Assembly (NCBI GenBank): GCA_007119835.1
Contig: SKOX01000135.1
Span: 1 to 6,147 of the forward strand
Direction of reading: 5' to 3'
Length of the DNA stretch: 6,147 nucleotides
Origin: Paracoccaceae bacterium
Lineage (GTDB): Bacteria > Pseudomonadota > Alphaproteobacteria > Rhodobacterales > Rhodobacteraceae
Positions 5,737 through 6,147 of the stretch are shown one piece after another. Position numbers and translations under genes: made by a program. How positions within the stretch are numbered: the first letter of the stretch is position 1; every line of letters begins with the position of its first letter. Below the pieces are notes generated by a model that did no database searches, was not told where the DNA came from, and saw nothing but the letters and a program-made list of their open reading frames with translations.

Positions 5737-6147
5737 ACAGCGTGATCTCCTCGGCGCTGGCACGCCCGGCGCGCCCCGCCACCAGGTCGTAGAGGTCGCC
5801 CTCGACGTCGCCCGGCCCGATGACGCCGGCCGCGATCGGGATGGTGAGCTCGCCGATATGGCCGATCGTCGTCTCGCGGCAGTCGACGAAGAGCCGGCCG
5901 CGGCGGAGCGCCGCGTCGTCCGCCTCGCGCATGTCGGCCTTGAAGGCGCCGATCAGGTCGAGATGCTGGCCCGGCCTGAGCCAGGCGCCGCGGACCACCG
6001 GCGCGCGCGCCATGGTCGCGGTCGCGACGATGTCGGCCGCCGCCACCGCCTCGGGCAGGTCGTCGGCGACCTCGACGATGCCGTCCGCCCGCTCGGCCAG
6101 AGCGGCAGCCTGGTCCCGCCGCCGCGCCCAGACCGCGACGGAGAGCC
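5657..6147 (-). CDS. Ornithine cyclodeaminase / mu-crystallin family protein, N-terminus beyond right edge
   Basis: The visible 163 residues are the C-terminal half of an NAD(P)-dependent enzyme of the ornithine cyclodeaminase/mu-crystallin family (usually 310-330 residues; members also act as ketimine reductases or amino acid dehydrogenases). In order: the end of the second Rossmann strand (VWARRRDQA, arginines that would suit NADPH), ADIVATATMARAPVV, the family signature HLDLIGAFKADMREAD, LFVDCRE, the GELTIPIAAGVI segment, and EEITLFKNGGGAHLDLMTG near the end. The usual family ending reads closer to ITLFKSVGxALEDL, so this belongs to a divergent subgroup and the substrate is uncertain. The start and the glycine-rich nucleotide loop are outside the window. 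The 3' end overlaps the opposing transporter gene by 80 bases. An apparent internal GTG at 6046 is not the start, since the homologous frame continues to the edge. Confidence 0.92.
   Translation of the reverse strand, partial: LSVAVWARRRDQAAALAERADGIVEVADDLPEAVAAADIVATATMARAPVVRGAWLRPGQHLDLIGAFKADMREADDAALRRGRLFVDCRETTIGHIGELTIPIAAGVIGPGDVEGDLYDLVAGRAGRASAEEITLFKNGGGAHLDLMTGRAILAAWREARG

Overview
The window is clearly GC-rich (roughly 70% by eye) and densely coded. The gene content fits an alphaproteobacterium: an aa3-type cytochrome c oxidase locus with a caa3-type CtaG assembly factor, a DMT-family exporter and an ornithine cyclodeaminase-family enzyme. Genus cannot be settled from the sequence alone.

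Layout. (1) Positions 1-2539, minus strand: coxB (subunit II, lipoprotein with a complete CuA site) followed by ctaD (subunit I, C-terminus beyond the left edge), coupled by a 4-base ATGA overlap. (2) Positions 2558-3139, plus strand: a DUF2231 membrane protein, divergent from coxB with only an 18-base gap that holds its Shine-Dalgarno. (3) Positions 4378-3120, minus strand: caa3-type ctaG and a small HemJ/CopD-like four-helix membrane protein, also joined by an ATGA overlap; the latter meets the DUF2231 gene tail to tail with a 20-base overlap. (4) Positions 4379-4734: a non-coding stretch ending in a 9-bp inverted repeat that contains the start codon of the next gene. (5) Positions 4735-5736, plus strand: an EamA/DMT transporter. 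(6) Positions 5657-6147, minus strand: the C-terminal part of an ornithine cyclodeaminase/mu-crystallin family enzyme, overlapping the transporter tail to tail by 80 bases.

How the genes fit together. CoxB takes electrons from cytochrome c at CuA and CtaD reduces O2 at the heme a3/CuB centre while pumping protons. CtaG probably helps build the copper/heme centre. The HemJ/CopD-like protein and the DUF2231 protein are membrane neighbours whose placement suggests a supporting role (inference). The DMT and cyclodeaminase genes look unrelated to the oxidase.

Most notable points: subunit I has all heme/CuB ligands and the helix VI Glu and Tyr, but Gln where the K-channel Lys should be, and it lacks the usual D-channel asparagines; a DUF2231 gene is inserted antisense between two oxidase transcription units; and the transporter's start codon is enclosed in an inverted repeat. 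No mobile element, CRISPR, tRNA or rRNA was seen, and I do not see a wholly new system here.
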